Positions 1-7,492 of a stretch of 36,100 nt of DNA are shown here, in pieces. Positions within the stretch are counted from its first letter, which is position 1; every line of letters begins with the position of its first letter. The notes under the pieces are model-generated. The model was given only the letters and a program-made list of their open reading frames with translations. It made no database searches and was not told where the DNA came from. Origin of the DNA: Hallerella porci (GTDB lineage Bacteria; Fibrobacterota; Fibrobacteria; Fibrobacterales; Fibrobacteraceae); NCBI RefSeq assembly GCF_003148885.1, contig NZ_QGHD01000027.1, forward strand, positions 1 to 36,100, written 5' to 3'. The position numbers were made by a program, and so were the translations under genes.

Positions 1-97
1 GTCATATTTTAGAAAACCTTGCAATAATTTCACAGGGTAGAAATCAGTTTTTCCCAATAGTTATGCGGGCTGGGCGGGATTTTAAGGGACGACTAAT
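1..97 (-). mobile_element. Probable 5' end of a further IS copy (leaves window)
   Basis: No gene is contained here. Read on the minus strand, the segment starts with a near copy of the IS end found at 99-113 (agtcgtcccttaaaa here against agtcagcccttaaaa there) and leads through non-coding DNA to an AAGG-type ribosome site and an ATG at positions 5-3. This looks like the upstream end of another copy of the same IS, in the same orientation, running out of the window. It is an inference: the transposase N-terminus itself is not visible. Confidence 0.4.
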
Positions 98-98
98 T

Positions 99-739
99 AG
101 TCAGCCCTTAAAAAGTCACTTTGCGAACGCAAGATAAGGACGTTCGCATTTTTTGTTCATTCCGTTCCACAGAAGGCAAAAACAGTATAGCCATTCCAAC
201 AGAACAAAAAAGCGCCTCATGGCCCTCTTGAAGTTGAACGCCGCTGCTGCAAGCTTTGCATTGAGCATGTCGCCAAAGATTCCCTTGTAGAAATTTCTGC
301 CCATACGGTGATCGCTTTTCAGATGGCCGTTGATAGGCTCGATGCCAGCCCTCTTGCAAAAAAGCTTGTGAGCCTTTTCCTTCTGGTAGTAAGTCACATT
401 TTTCTTCGGGACGTCCGGTATCACGATCTTTGTCGTTCCGGATTCCTTTTGTCCGCGGTAGCCTCGGTCGCATGCGGCCCGGCTCGGCCTGAATCCAAGC
501 ATTTGTTCAACATGGTCAAGCGTATCGTCTATCGTATGTCCGTCATACTCGTCCCGGAACGAAACCGCGCAGACAATGATGCCGCTGTAGCTCCGGGCGA
601 TTGACACCTTGTTGCCGAACTCGTATTTCTTGTGTTCCTTGCCCTTGCCGATGCATTTTACTTCGGGTTCGTGTAGCGAATAGACCTTGTCCTTGTCGCA
701 TTTCTTCTGTGCCAGAACTTTGTAGAAAAGTTCAATTTT
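99..739 (-). mobile_element. Truncated IS5-family element, copy 1 (3' part only)
   Basis: This is the C-terminal two thirds of a DDE transposase, nearly identical to the copy at 35269-36100. Visible family features are the DRGYRG block, the EPINGHLKSDHRMGRN block carrying the catalytic Glu, and a basic C-terminus with AAAFNFKRAMR. The reading frame ends at 116. The left terminus, tagtcagcccttaaaaag, is shared with copy 2, so the transposase 3' end of the element is intact. The other end is missing: homology to copy 2 stops at about 739, inside the coding region, and the frame continues without a stop into a GIY-YIG gene. The copy cannot be autonomous. The IS5 family is assigned from the motif pattern only. 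Confidence 0.85.
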
Positions 740-1155
740 TGGCGGAAACAAAGATTCAACAGAATATTCTTCATCGATGAGTTCAGGTTTATCAGGTTCA
801 TTTACACCATAAAACTTTAGTTTATCACTTCTGCCATGCATTTGGGCTATAGCAGAAAGCATATCATAGGCGTCCCAAGGGTCTATTTCAAAAAATTCCC
901 TGTTTGAAGAAATCCTTAAACTGGGATTAAGCAACTGAATGAGATTATGAACTAACTTATCAGGATCTTTTGCGCCATTTATTCTTGGAATCTCGTAGGT
1001 GCAATACACCTTATAAGGAAGAGGAACAGATTGCCGGAAAGGTCTTTGACTCGTTTGTCGACATCCTCAGCGTATCCAATCTTTATCCAGTTTGCCTTGT
1101 GGAAACTTTCATTGGTAAGGACATAAATAAAGCCCGTTTTTTCTTTCTGTTCCAT
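740..1155 (-). pseudogene. GIY-YIG nuclease, frameshifted and truncated by an IS
   Basis: The ATG at 1155 follows GAGGAAAT and lies 19 nt after the hsdR stop, so this was the last gene of the type I R-M operon. The first 40 residues read GFIYVLTNESF, then WIKIGYAEDVDKRVKDLS, the typical GIY-YIG core with its Arg after the YIG-like strand. At about 1030 the frame is lost; one missing base moves the reader into the frame SVPLPYKVYCTYEIP, followed by LRISSNREFFEIDP, which is the standard continuation of this T5orf172-like family with the conserved Glu. At about 740 the sequence changes abruptly to IS transposase in the same frame. The ORF beginning at 1009 is therefore a chimera of the two. Both lesions make an active nuclease unlikely. 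Confidence 0.8.
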
Positions 1156-1174
1156 ATTTCCTCATCAATCTTAT

Positions 1175-4100
1175 TTACAAATTCTTCTTAAAATTCTCAG
1201 CCTGTTCAAATATCTCCCCATAGACTTCGTCGCGTTCGACGGGCGGGTAGCCGAATTCATCGAGAAGGATTATCAAGTTCACTTTCAGTGCGGATTTAAT
1301 GTCGTCGCGCTTGTCCCAGTCGGGGTATGCGGCTTGTTCGTCAACAAGAATCTTGACGCGTTTCGAGAGTGCAATTAGTTTGTCTTCGGGATAGGTAAAG
1401 TGGTACTTGACGCAGAGTGATTTTAGAATATCATAGAATGCGGTCTCTTCGAAGCTGAGGCCTTTTTCTTCGCCTTCGGTAAACGCCTTGCGAACTTGGA
1501 CAATCATGTCGGTCAAAGTTTCGGCCATTTCTTCATAGACTTCGCTCTTCAAGATGTCTTGCTCGGTGCGATTGTTGTACTGCTCCACGAGCTGTTGCAT
1601 TTTCTGCGTGAAGTTGACTCCCTTGACCTTGTTCACCTTGCGGATTTGCCCGATGGCTTTTTGCAGGAGCATTTGCAGCAACTTAATTTTGGTATTCGGC
1701 AGTTTGATGCGGTTGATGTGCTGCAAGTATTCGTCGTCAAAGATGTTCTGTTTTGCCTGGTCGGCTTCGGCATCGCTCAACTGCAGAACGTCTTCCACGC
1801 CTTCGCTCTGGAGCGCCGAAGCAATCATCTCGCGGACGCGGGCGTTCATCTGCGCGGTATCGGGAGCATTGCCCTTGGTGAGCTTATGCAAAATGGAGCG
1901 AATTGCGAAGTAGAAATGCGCACGGTCGCGCTCGGCCTGCGTAATTCCCTCGTTGCCGACGCAAATGTCGTATGCGGCCTTCAGGCGTTTCGCGAGGCCC
2001 ATAAAGCGGGCTTCCTTTTCCTTCGTGGTTTGCACGAATTCCTGTGCCTGCTTGAGGCATTCCAGTTTCTTCAGTTCCGCGCCATTGCCCGTGCTCTTAA
2101 AATACGCCGACGTATCGAACTTGTACATTAACTTGTCGAGCAAATCCAGATGATTGCGGAACTCCGTAATCGCGGCGGTAATGTCTTCTACATTCTGCTC
2201 AGAACCGGCACCGTACTGCTTTAACGCCAGGTTCATCTTGCGCTTGATGCCGATGTAATCGACGACGATTCCCTTGTCCTTGCCCGCAAACGTCCTGTTC
2301 ACGCGGGAAATCGTCTGAATCAGGGAATGCTGCTGAATCGGTTTGTCGATGTAAATGGCGTCGAGGCACGGAACGTCAAAACCCGTGAGCCACATATCCA
2401 CGACTATCGCAATCTTGAAGTTGGAGCGTTCCTGTTTGAAAAGACGGTCCAGTTCCTTGCGGGCATCCTTGTCGCCGAGCAAGTCGTAAAGATCCTTCTC
2501 ATCGTCCTTGCTGCGGGTCATGACCATCTTGATTTTTTCGACCGGTTTCAGTTCCCGCTTTTCCTTGTCGGTAAGTTCGGTTGCCTCGCCTGCAAATTCC
2601 GCATCGTCGCAGATTTTCGCCACGCCCCATTCCGGGCGCAGTTCCAAAATATTCTTATACAGCGCATACGCAATTTGGCGACTGTAGCAAACGAACATCG
2701 CCTTGCCGCGAACCGTCGATTTTTCCTGAACGCGGGCTTCGTAATGCGCCACGAAATCCTTCGCCACAGCCTTCAACCGGTCTGGGTCGCCGAGAATCAC
2801 GCCCATCTGCGCCACATCCTGCTTGCTCTGGTCAATCTGGTATTCGTTGGCACCCGATTCTGCAGCTTCTTCGTAATACTTCTCAATCTCTTCGAGAACA
2901 GAATTGTTCAACACCACCTTGGCGGCACGGCCCTCGTAAACGATGGGCACCGTAATGCCGTCCTTCACCGATTCCGTCATAGTGTAAATATCGACCTCGG
3001 GGCCGAACACATCGAGCGTCGCATCTATCGGCGTGCCCGTAAAGCCCACGTAAGTCGCATTGGGCAGGGAATTGTGCAAGTAACGCGCAAAACCGAAACT
3101 CGTCTTGACGCCCTTATCGGTCACGGTAATTTTCTGGTCCAGGTTCGTCTGCGTGCGGTGTGCTTCGTCCGAAATGCAAACAACATTATCGCGGTCGGTC
3201 AGCAGTTCGATATCTTCGCTGAACTTCTGGATGGTAGTGAGGAACACGCCTCCGCTCTTGCGGCCCTGCAACTTTTCGCGCAGGTCGGCACGGCTCTCCA
3301 CACTTTCGACGCGTTCGTCGCCGATATACTTCTTGGAAGCCGTAAACAGCCCCGAAAGCTGATCGTCCAAATCGGTGCGGTCGGTAATCAGCACAATCGT
3401 CGGCGTCTTGAATTCTAGCGACTTCATGAGCAACCGCGTCAAGAAGAGCATCGTAAAGCTCTTGCCGCAACCCGTCGCACCAAAATACGTGCCGCCCCTG
3501 CCGTCGCCATAAGGCTTGCGGGCCTTGCAAATGTTTTCGTACAAAGACCTCGCCGCATAATATTGCGGATAACGGCACAGAACCTTCTGCTCCTTTTTGC
3601 TGCTGTCCGGGAAATACTGGAAGTTCTTGAAAATATCCAACAGGCGTTTGCGATTGAACATCCCCTGAATCATGGAGTAAAGGCTCTCGATGCCCTCGGC
3701 CTCGATTCGCTTGTCGCCAAATTCCACGCGTCGCCACGCATAAAAATAATCGTACTTGGCAAAGAAACTGCCCGCCCGGTTGTTCACGCCATCGCTAATC
3801 ACGCAGAAGGCGTTATAGACAAACAGCTGCGGGATATCGCGGCGGTACCGAACCGTCAACTGCTCGTAGGCGTTGAAAACCGTCGCCTCTTCGCGCACGG
3901 CGCTCTTGAACTCGAATACCACAAGCGGGAGCCCATTCACAAAAAGGATTGCATCGGGAATCCGCTTTTCGGAGCCGACAATTTCAAACTGGTTTACAAT
4001 TTTGACGATATTGCAGTCGGCGCAGTATTTCGCCGCCACATCGGCCGCCAGCGGCATCGCCTCTTCATCATCATCGACACCGAAACCCGACTTTCTCTGT

Positions 4101-4441
4101 TCACCCAGCGGCCTAAAATCTGCAAGCTCGATGAGGATGTCCTTGTCCTTCGGGTTCTCGCGCTTGAGCATAAAGCCGTCCGAAAGCCAGGAACAGAACT
4201 TCTTGTTGCTCTCGTAGAGCGCACTCGCCGAAAGCGAACGCAACTGCAAGACAATCGAACGGATCTCGTTCTCGGTAATGCCCTCGGAATCGTAACGACA
4301 GTGCAAGTAGTCACGCATGTCCTGCTCAATCAAGACCTCGCCCTCGCCGCGGCCAATCGCCTCGCCGGGCACATACTTGCAGCCCTCCTGAACCAGGAGG
4401 TCAATAAACACTTTCTCTAAGTCGGCTTCCTTGAACGCCAT
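1175..4441 (-). CDS. hsdR: Type I restriction enzyme, R subunit (HsdR)
   Basis: This is the 1088-aa motor and nuclease subunit of a type I R-M complex, which translocates DNA and cuts far from the unmethylated target. The N-terminal nuclease motif is PDAILF at residues 162-167 with EFK at 177-179. The helicase motifs are GATGCGKSFT (321-330), DEAHRT (425-430), FTGTP (467-471) and, about residue 730, SRVNRTF. The C-terminal 300 residues are the helical domain that binds HsdM/HsdS. The length is usual for the family. The start has no strong ribosome site but is preceded by a stop-rich 87-bp gap. HsdM and HsdS lie 6-12 kb upstream in the same direction, separated from hsdR by other defence genes and by a terminator, so hsdR probably has its own promoter or shares one with the AlbA-like gene just upstream. 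Confidence 0.97.
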   Translation of the reverse strand: MAFKEADLEKVFIDLLVQEGCKYVPGEAIGRGEGEVLIEQDMRDYLHCRYDSEGITENEIRSIVLQLRSLSASALYESNKKFCSWLSDGFMLKRENPKDKDILIELADFRPLGEQRKSGFGVDDDEEAMPLAADVAAKYCADCNIVKIVNQFEIVGSEKRIPDAILFVNGLPLVVFEFKSAVREEATVFNAYEQLTVRYRRDIPQLFVYNAFCVISDGVNNRAGSFFAKYDYFYAWRRVEFGDKRIEAEGIESLYSMIQGMFNRKRLLDIFKNFQYFPDSSKKEQKVLCRYPQYYAARSLYENICKARKPYGDGRGGTYFGATGCGKSFTMLFLTRLLMKSLEFKTPTIVLITDRTDLDDQLSGLFTASKKYIGDERVESVESRADLREKLQGRKSGGVFLTTIQKFSEDIELLTDRDNVVCISDEAHRTQTNLDQKITVTDKGVKTSFGFARYLHNSLPNATYVGFTGTPIDATLDVFGPEVDIYTMTESVKDGITVPIVYEGRAAKVVLNNSVLEEIEKYYEEAAESGANEYQIDQSKQDVAQMGVILGDPDRLKAVAKDFVAHYEARVQEKSTVRGKAMFVCYSRQIAYALYKNILELRPEWGVAKICDDAEFAGEATELTDKEKRELKPVEKIKMVMTRSKDDEKDLYDLLGDKDARKELDRLFKQERSNFKIAIVVDMWLTGFDVPCLDAIYIDKPIQQHSLIQTISRVNRTFAGKDKGIVVDYIGIKRKMNLALKQYGAGSEQNVEDITAAITEFRNHLDLLDKLMYKFDTSAYFKSTGNGAELKKLECLKQAQEFVQTTKEKEARFMGLAKRLKAAYDICVGNEGITQAERDRAHFYFAIRSILHKLTKGNAPDTAQMNARVREMIASALQSEGVEDVLQLSDAEADQAKQNIFDDEYLQHINRIKLPNTKIKLLQMLLQKAIGQIRKVNKVKGVNFTQKMQQLVEQYNNRTEQDILKSEVYEEMAETLTDMIVQVRKAFTEGEEKGLSFEETAFYDILKSLCVKYHFTYPEDKLIALSKRVKILVDEQAAYPDWDKRDDIKSALKVNLIILLDEFGYPPVERDEVYGEIFEQAENFKKNL

Positions 4442-4528
4442 GCAGTAAAAATAAATTCATCATTTTCCTGCGCAATAAGCAAAATGGCGATTTTGGGGCA
4501 AAATAGGGCAATAATTGGGCAATTTCCC

Positions 4529-5851
4529 TTATTTCAAGATTTCCCACCGTCCATTCTTTCTAGCCCCAATGCGAACAATGCACGATTTTTCTCGTAGCGA
4601 TTTCAAAGTTCTATTAACTGTTGGTTCGGAATAACCTGTTTCCCGCATAAGTAAGGAAACCGTAATGGAAGGATTCCGCTTTATTTCTGCGTAAATCAGC
4701 GATTCCGTTTCCGTAAGTTTTATCCTATCACTTATCCTATCACTTATCCTATCATTTATCCTATCACCCAACCGCTGCAATCCTTCAAAATAGAACGAAG
4801 TCCGCATGAAATGATCCGTAAACGAGAAAGCCTTTTCATCATAGGAACGCAGAATACGCCGCATGCCGCTCCCGAGTTGTTCGACCATATCCAAATCATG
4901 GAAAATACGCATCAATTCACGATTGCGCGGCATTGAACAACAGTTGAAGAAATCCTCCCTCGAAAGACCTTCCACCAACCCGCCGTAGTTCGTGATTTCC
5001 ATCCGATCAGAGAAAATCTCAAACAGGGGCGGGACCTCCTTCGTGTAATCATTGTGAACAACGGCATTGATTACAGCCTCGCGCAAGGCAACAGGATCGA
5101 CCAGAGACTTTTCGATGCGTTCCATAGGAGTGATCTTGGCGTGCGTAATATTCGCCACCTGCAATCGCGTGAGTACCGATTTTACAGCCTTTATAATGCT
5201 ACAATAGCCAAATTCCTCATTTTCAATAAGGTCATATTTGTCCGTGCCTGTGTACCGCGCCACTTTGATGGATACTCCGTTTTCATCTGCAAGGAGATAT
5301 GCGTTGTAGTTGTATTTTCCGTCGGGAGTAAGCAATTCCAGCGTCTTGGCAAACTGACTGTTCAAGGGCTTTTTGCTCTCTTCGTAGTAGATTTTTAGCT
5401 GGCTAAATGTCAGGTCTTGCCGCGGAGCCGGAATCTTGGCAAGAGAAATCTTTGCACGATAAGTGAACGTCTCCAGAATTATCTTTTCGCTCATTCCATG
5501 GACAGAACTTCCCACACGCACAAAGCATCCCTCGGGCGTCATGCCCGCCTTTTTTAGATAATACGGTTTTTCCGGACCACCCGAAATCGCCACATGAACG
5601 ATATTTTTGTTGTCTTTTTCCTCCGTCACTACTTCAAAGAGTCCGATTGCATTGGGCTTGATATTGTTCAAGATCCTATCCGCTACTTGACGCTGCACAT
5701 GGTCTATGTCCTTTACTCCATATACAGAGCCATCGTCATTGACTCCAATGTAGATATGCCCGCCTGTAGAATTCAGAAAAGCAATTACAGATCGCTCGAA
5801 AGTTTCGGACAGTTCTCGCTTGTATTCAACAAGATGATTTTCTTTGTTCAT
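4529..5851 (-). CDS. AlbA_2/Schlafen-like DNA-binding protein with RecG-type C-terminal and winged-helix domains
   Basis: The 440-aa protein has three parts. Residues 7-130 form the AlbA_2 (Slfn) domain, with LVEYKRELS and GGHIYIGVNDDG. Residues 245-350 form the HATPase_c_4-like region usual in this family, with ALREAVINAVVHNDY and EQLGSGMRRI. A winged helix occupies about 380-440 (SLLMRETGYSEPTVNRTL). A linker of four DRIx tetrapeptides (363-378) joins the last two. Such proteins are often annotated as transcriptional regulators or RecG-like ATP-binding proteins and commonly sit inside type I R-M operons; their job there is not established. The start follows GGAGG, which lies inside a hairpin at 5853-5878. 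A terminator just upstream separates this gene from the Hachiman block, so it likely begins the transcript that carries hsdR. Control of hsdR expression is a reasonable guess only. Confidence 0.88.
   Translation of the reverse strand: MNKENHLVEYKRELSETFERSVIAFLNSTGGHIYIGVNDDGSVYGVKDIDHVQRQVADRILNNIKPNAIGLFEVVTEEKDNKNIVHVAISGGPEKPYYLKKAGMTPEGCFVRVGSSVHGMSEKIILETFTYRAKISLAKIPAPRQDLTFSQLKIYYEESKKPLNSQFAKTLELLTPDGKYNYNAYLLADENGVSIKVARYTGTDKYDLIENEEFGYCSIIKAVKSVLTRLQVANITHAKITPMERIEKSLVDPVALREAVINAVVHNDYTKEVPPLFEIFSDRMEITNYGGLVEGLSREDFFNCCSMPRNRELMRIFHDLDMVEQLGSGMRRILRSYDEKAFSFTDHFMRTSFYFEGLQRLGDRINDRISDRISDRIKLTETESLIYAEIKRNPSITVSLLMRETGYSEPTVNRTLKSLREKSCIVRIGARKNGRWEILK
4721..4768 (-). repeat. 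Four 12-bp tandem repeats in the linker of the AlbA-like gene
   Basis: Four consecutive 12-mers of the form tatcctatcact (last three bases variable) encode the DRIN/DRIS/DRIS/DRIK linker. Because the unit is a multiple of three, changes in copy number alter linker length without breaking the frame. A repeat of the same unit length and copy number occurs at the equivalent place in the other AlbA-like gene (13473-13520), with unrelated sequence. Confidence 0.95.
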
Positions 5852-5852
5852 T

Positions 5853-5878
5853 ACGCCTCCATTGAGTTGTTGAGGCGT
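5853..5878 (-). promoter_or_regulatory. Hairpin covering the ribosome binding site of the AlbA-like gene
   Basis: On the minus strand the arms ACGCCTC and GAGGCGT (7 bp, GC-rich, 12-nt loop) form a stem whose 3' arm contains most of the GGAGG Shine-Dalgarno site, two bases before the ATG at 5851. When folded it would hide the ribosome site. The stem is seen directly; a regulatory role is inference. Confidence 0.5.
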
Positions 5879-5902
5879 CCCCTTATCCTGAAATCTCAGA
5901 AA

Positions 5903-5942
5903 TAAAAAAGACGCATTTTCCCATTAGACGGAAAAACGCGTC
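5903..5942 (-). terminator. Rho-independent terminator after the HEPN-like gene
   Basis: On the minus strand GACGCGTTTTTCC and GGGAAAATGCGTC pair with one or two mismatches around a short loop and are followed directly by a run of six T. It lies about 70 bp past the stop at 6011 and closes the transcript containing hsdS, hamA, hamB, the 311-aa gene and the HEPN-like gene. Confidence 0.75.
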
Positions 5943-5971
5943 GGGCATTAATGTACCTATTATCCCAAAAG

Positions 5972-5999
5972 TTGGCAAGAGGGGCAAGAAAATTTTACA
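5972..5999 (-). repeat. 28-bp repeat, copy A, just after a stop codon
   Basis: This segment matches 21673-21700 at 23 of 28 positions, ending in the shared aaattttaca. It starts 11 bp downstream of the stop of the HEPN-like gene; the other copy starts 8 bp past the res stop. Its function is unknown; it may be a 3'-end signal or a recombination scar. Confidence 0.5.
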
Positions 6000-6010
6000 T
6001 TCACAAGAAT

Positions 6011-6544
6011 TTATTCAAACAGCCTTGACGGTTCGAGTTGCAGGCCGGATTCGCCGAGGAGTTTGTAGAGATTCTGGCAGAGGATGTAGAGGGCGGCGAG
6101 GGCCCACAGGACACTTTTCAAATTCGCCAGTTGACTATTCGGGATGCTATCTGACGGTTCTTCTGCTCGTGCGTGTTTGACCAGATTGTAATTACGCCAC
6201 CACTCCGCCGCCACCTTGTCGTCGAACGCCTGGAACGGCGCCGGTTTAATCACCTCGTACGGATACTTTGTAATTGCGCGCTCGTTCTTTATCCGGGGAG
6301 TCTTCGTGACAATCGCCCGAACCTTCGCAACAATATTCTTCGGCTTGCGCCCCAAAACCTTGCAATACTCCTCAGCAATGGAATCTATCTCGCTACAGAT
6401 ATTGAGCAACAGATAAGTGTAACGACTGGAGAACGTCTTGAAGTTGCTCTTGTCAATCGTCACGAACTCATCCGTTTCAAGGAAGTCCTTTTCAAGCAGA
6501 AGATACTGCTTCCAGAAAATTTTGGAGAATTGCTGAGGAGTCAT
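6011..6544 (-). CDS. HEPN-like protein of unknown function
   Basis: This 177-aa protein is predicted to be mostly alpha-helical. It contains WWRNYNLVKHAR at residues 115-126. R117 and H124 are separated by six residues, which fits the RX4-6H signature of HEPN ribonucleases, and W-W-x-x-Y-N-x-V-K-H is a pattern seen in several small HEPN-like defence proteins. A helix follows (NLKSVLWALAALYILCQNLYKLL), hydrophobic enough to suggest packing or membrane association. The ATG overlaps the stop of the 311-aa gene by 4 nt (ATGA), so the two are translationally coupled, yet this gene is markedly more GC-rich than its partner. A terminator follows. RNase activity is a motif-based inference; it could equally be a non-catalytic HEPN-fold protein. 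Confidence 0.7.
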   Translation of the reverse strand: MTPQQFSKIFWKQYLLLEKDFLETDEFVTIDKSNFKTFSSRYTYLLLNICSEIDSIAEEYCKVLGRKPKNIVAKVRAIVTKTPRIKNERAITKYPYEVIKPAPFQAFDDKVAAEWWRNYNLVKHARAEEPSDSIPNSQLANLKSVLWALAALYILCQNLYKLLGESGLQLEPSRLFE

Positions 6545-7476
6545 AGGGAATTTCTGTCGACACGATCCAATTCACACTCATGCATAGACGCATATTCGCC
6601 CTTATAACATAAGCGTTCATATTTTGGAAAAGGAATAACGCCAAATTCAAATTGCTGCTCACCAGAAGGAGCCGGGAATATGATTGAATTGAACAGAATC
6701 GCATCATCCCATATCGTTGCAGGAGTTCTGACTACAGTATGAATATTTCCTTTTCCATTTGCAAATTTGTCTGATATTGAATTTGCTAAAGTATAACTAT
6801 TAATAGTAAATTTTTCATAAAAATTTTTTTCATTTACAATCGTATTTGTATGCAAACCTCGTTTCAATGTATAATCATTTGAACTACGCTCTTGATCTGC
6901 ATGACAAAGATCTTTTATCATTAAATTAAAAATGCTTTTATTTATCTCTAGTATTTTAGAAATTTCCTCTTCTGTAAATAAGGGGGAGACAGATAATAAT
7001 TCTTCCGTTCCTAATGTATCCGGCTCAGACAAAAGGTCTCGTTTTTTCAAATAATCGTAAATAGATCTTTTTAATCTTAAAGCATTATTACTATTACGAA
7101 TCACCGATTTCCCGTACATTTCTCTTTTTATCGTCCTAGCAAATAATAGATATTGGCAACAAGAAAGACCATTATTTTTCCAATCTTCTCGGAACCATTT
7201 TTTATATTTTTTTTGATTATCGATTAATACATGAAGATGATCTAAACGTAATTCATCTTCTTCTACATCATTATTCCCTTTTCCTGAGGGGACATCACGC
7301 GTTGCCTCATAATCAAAATATGAGTCTATCCATCTTTCAAGATGGCAAGTCGAAGTTGCGTATTCAGGAGGCATATGTTTCATCTTCTCTTCCTGTTCTT
7401 CTTGAATTTGTTCCATCATTTCCTCAAAATGCGGACATTCTTCATTAACTATTTGTTCCATTTCTTTTTCATTCAT
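6541..7476 (-). CDS. Unrecognised 311-aa protein downstream of Hachiman
   Basis: I recognise no domain. The first 45 residues are rich in Glu, Met and Lys and likely coil (EEMMEQIQEEQEEKMK). The middle is Lys/Arg-rich and helical. A Cys pair (SCCQY) occurs near residue 105. The last 100 residues look more globular, with several aromatic residues and ILFNSIIFPAPSG. No signal peptide or membrane span is seen. The start follows GAAGAGG, 16 nt after the hamB stop, and the end overlaps the HEPN-like gene. Its AT-rich composition matches hamA/hamB and not the hsd genes, which suggests that it arrived with Hachiman. It may be an accessory or second effector of that system, or half of a toxin-antitoxin-like pair with the HEPN protein; nothing in the sequence decides. 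Confidence 0.85.
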   Translation of the reverse strand: MNEKEMEQIVNEECPHFEEMMEQIQEEQEEKMKHMPPEYATSTCHLERWIDSYFDYEATRDVPSGKGNNDVEEDELRLDHLHVLIDNQKKYKKWFREDWKNNGLSCCQYLLFARTIKREMYGKSVIRNSNNALRLKRSIYDYLKKRDLLSEPDTLGTEELLSVSPLFTEEEISKILEINKSIFNLMIKDLCHADQERSSNDYTLKRGLHTNTIVNEKNFYEKFTINSYTLANSISDKFANGKGNIHTVVRTPATIWDDAILFNSIIFPAPSGEQQFEFGVIPFPKYERLCYKGEYASMHECELDRVDRNSL

Positions 7477-7492
7477 TTTTCTAGCCTCTTCT

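Noticed and set aside
108-473. A 121-codon minus-strand ORF inside IS copy 1
   Set aside because: It overlaps the transposase frame; the same alternative frame exists in copy 2, so it only reflects shared DNA.
2327-3418. A 363-codon plus-strand ORF opposite hsdR
   Set aside because: A shadow of hsdR with low-complexity composition and no domain or plausible operon partner.
4721-4768. CRISPR-like repeat
   Set aside because: Contiguous 12-bp units without spacers, in frame inside a protein gene; the same holds for 13473-13520. No CRISPR array or cas gene is in the window.
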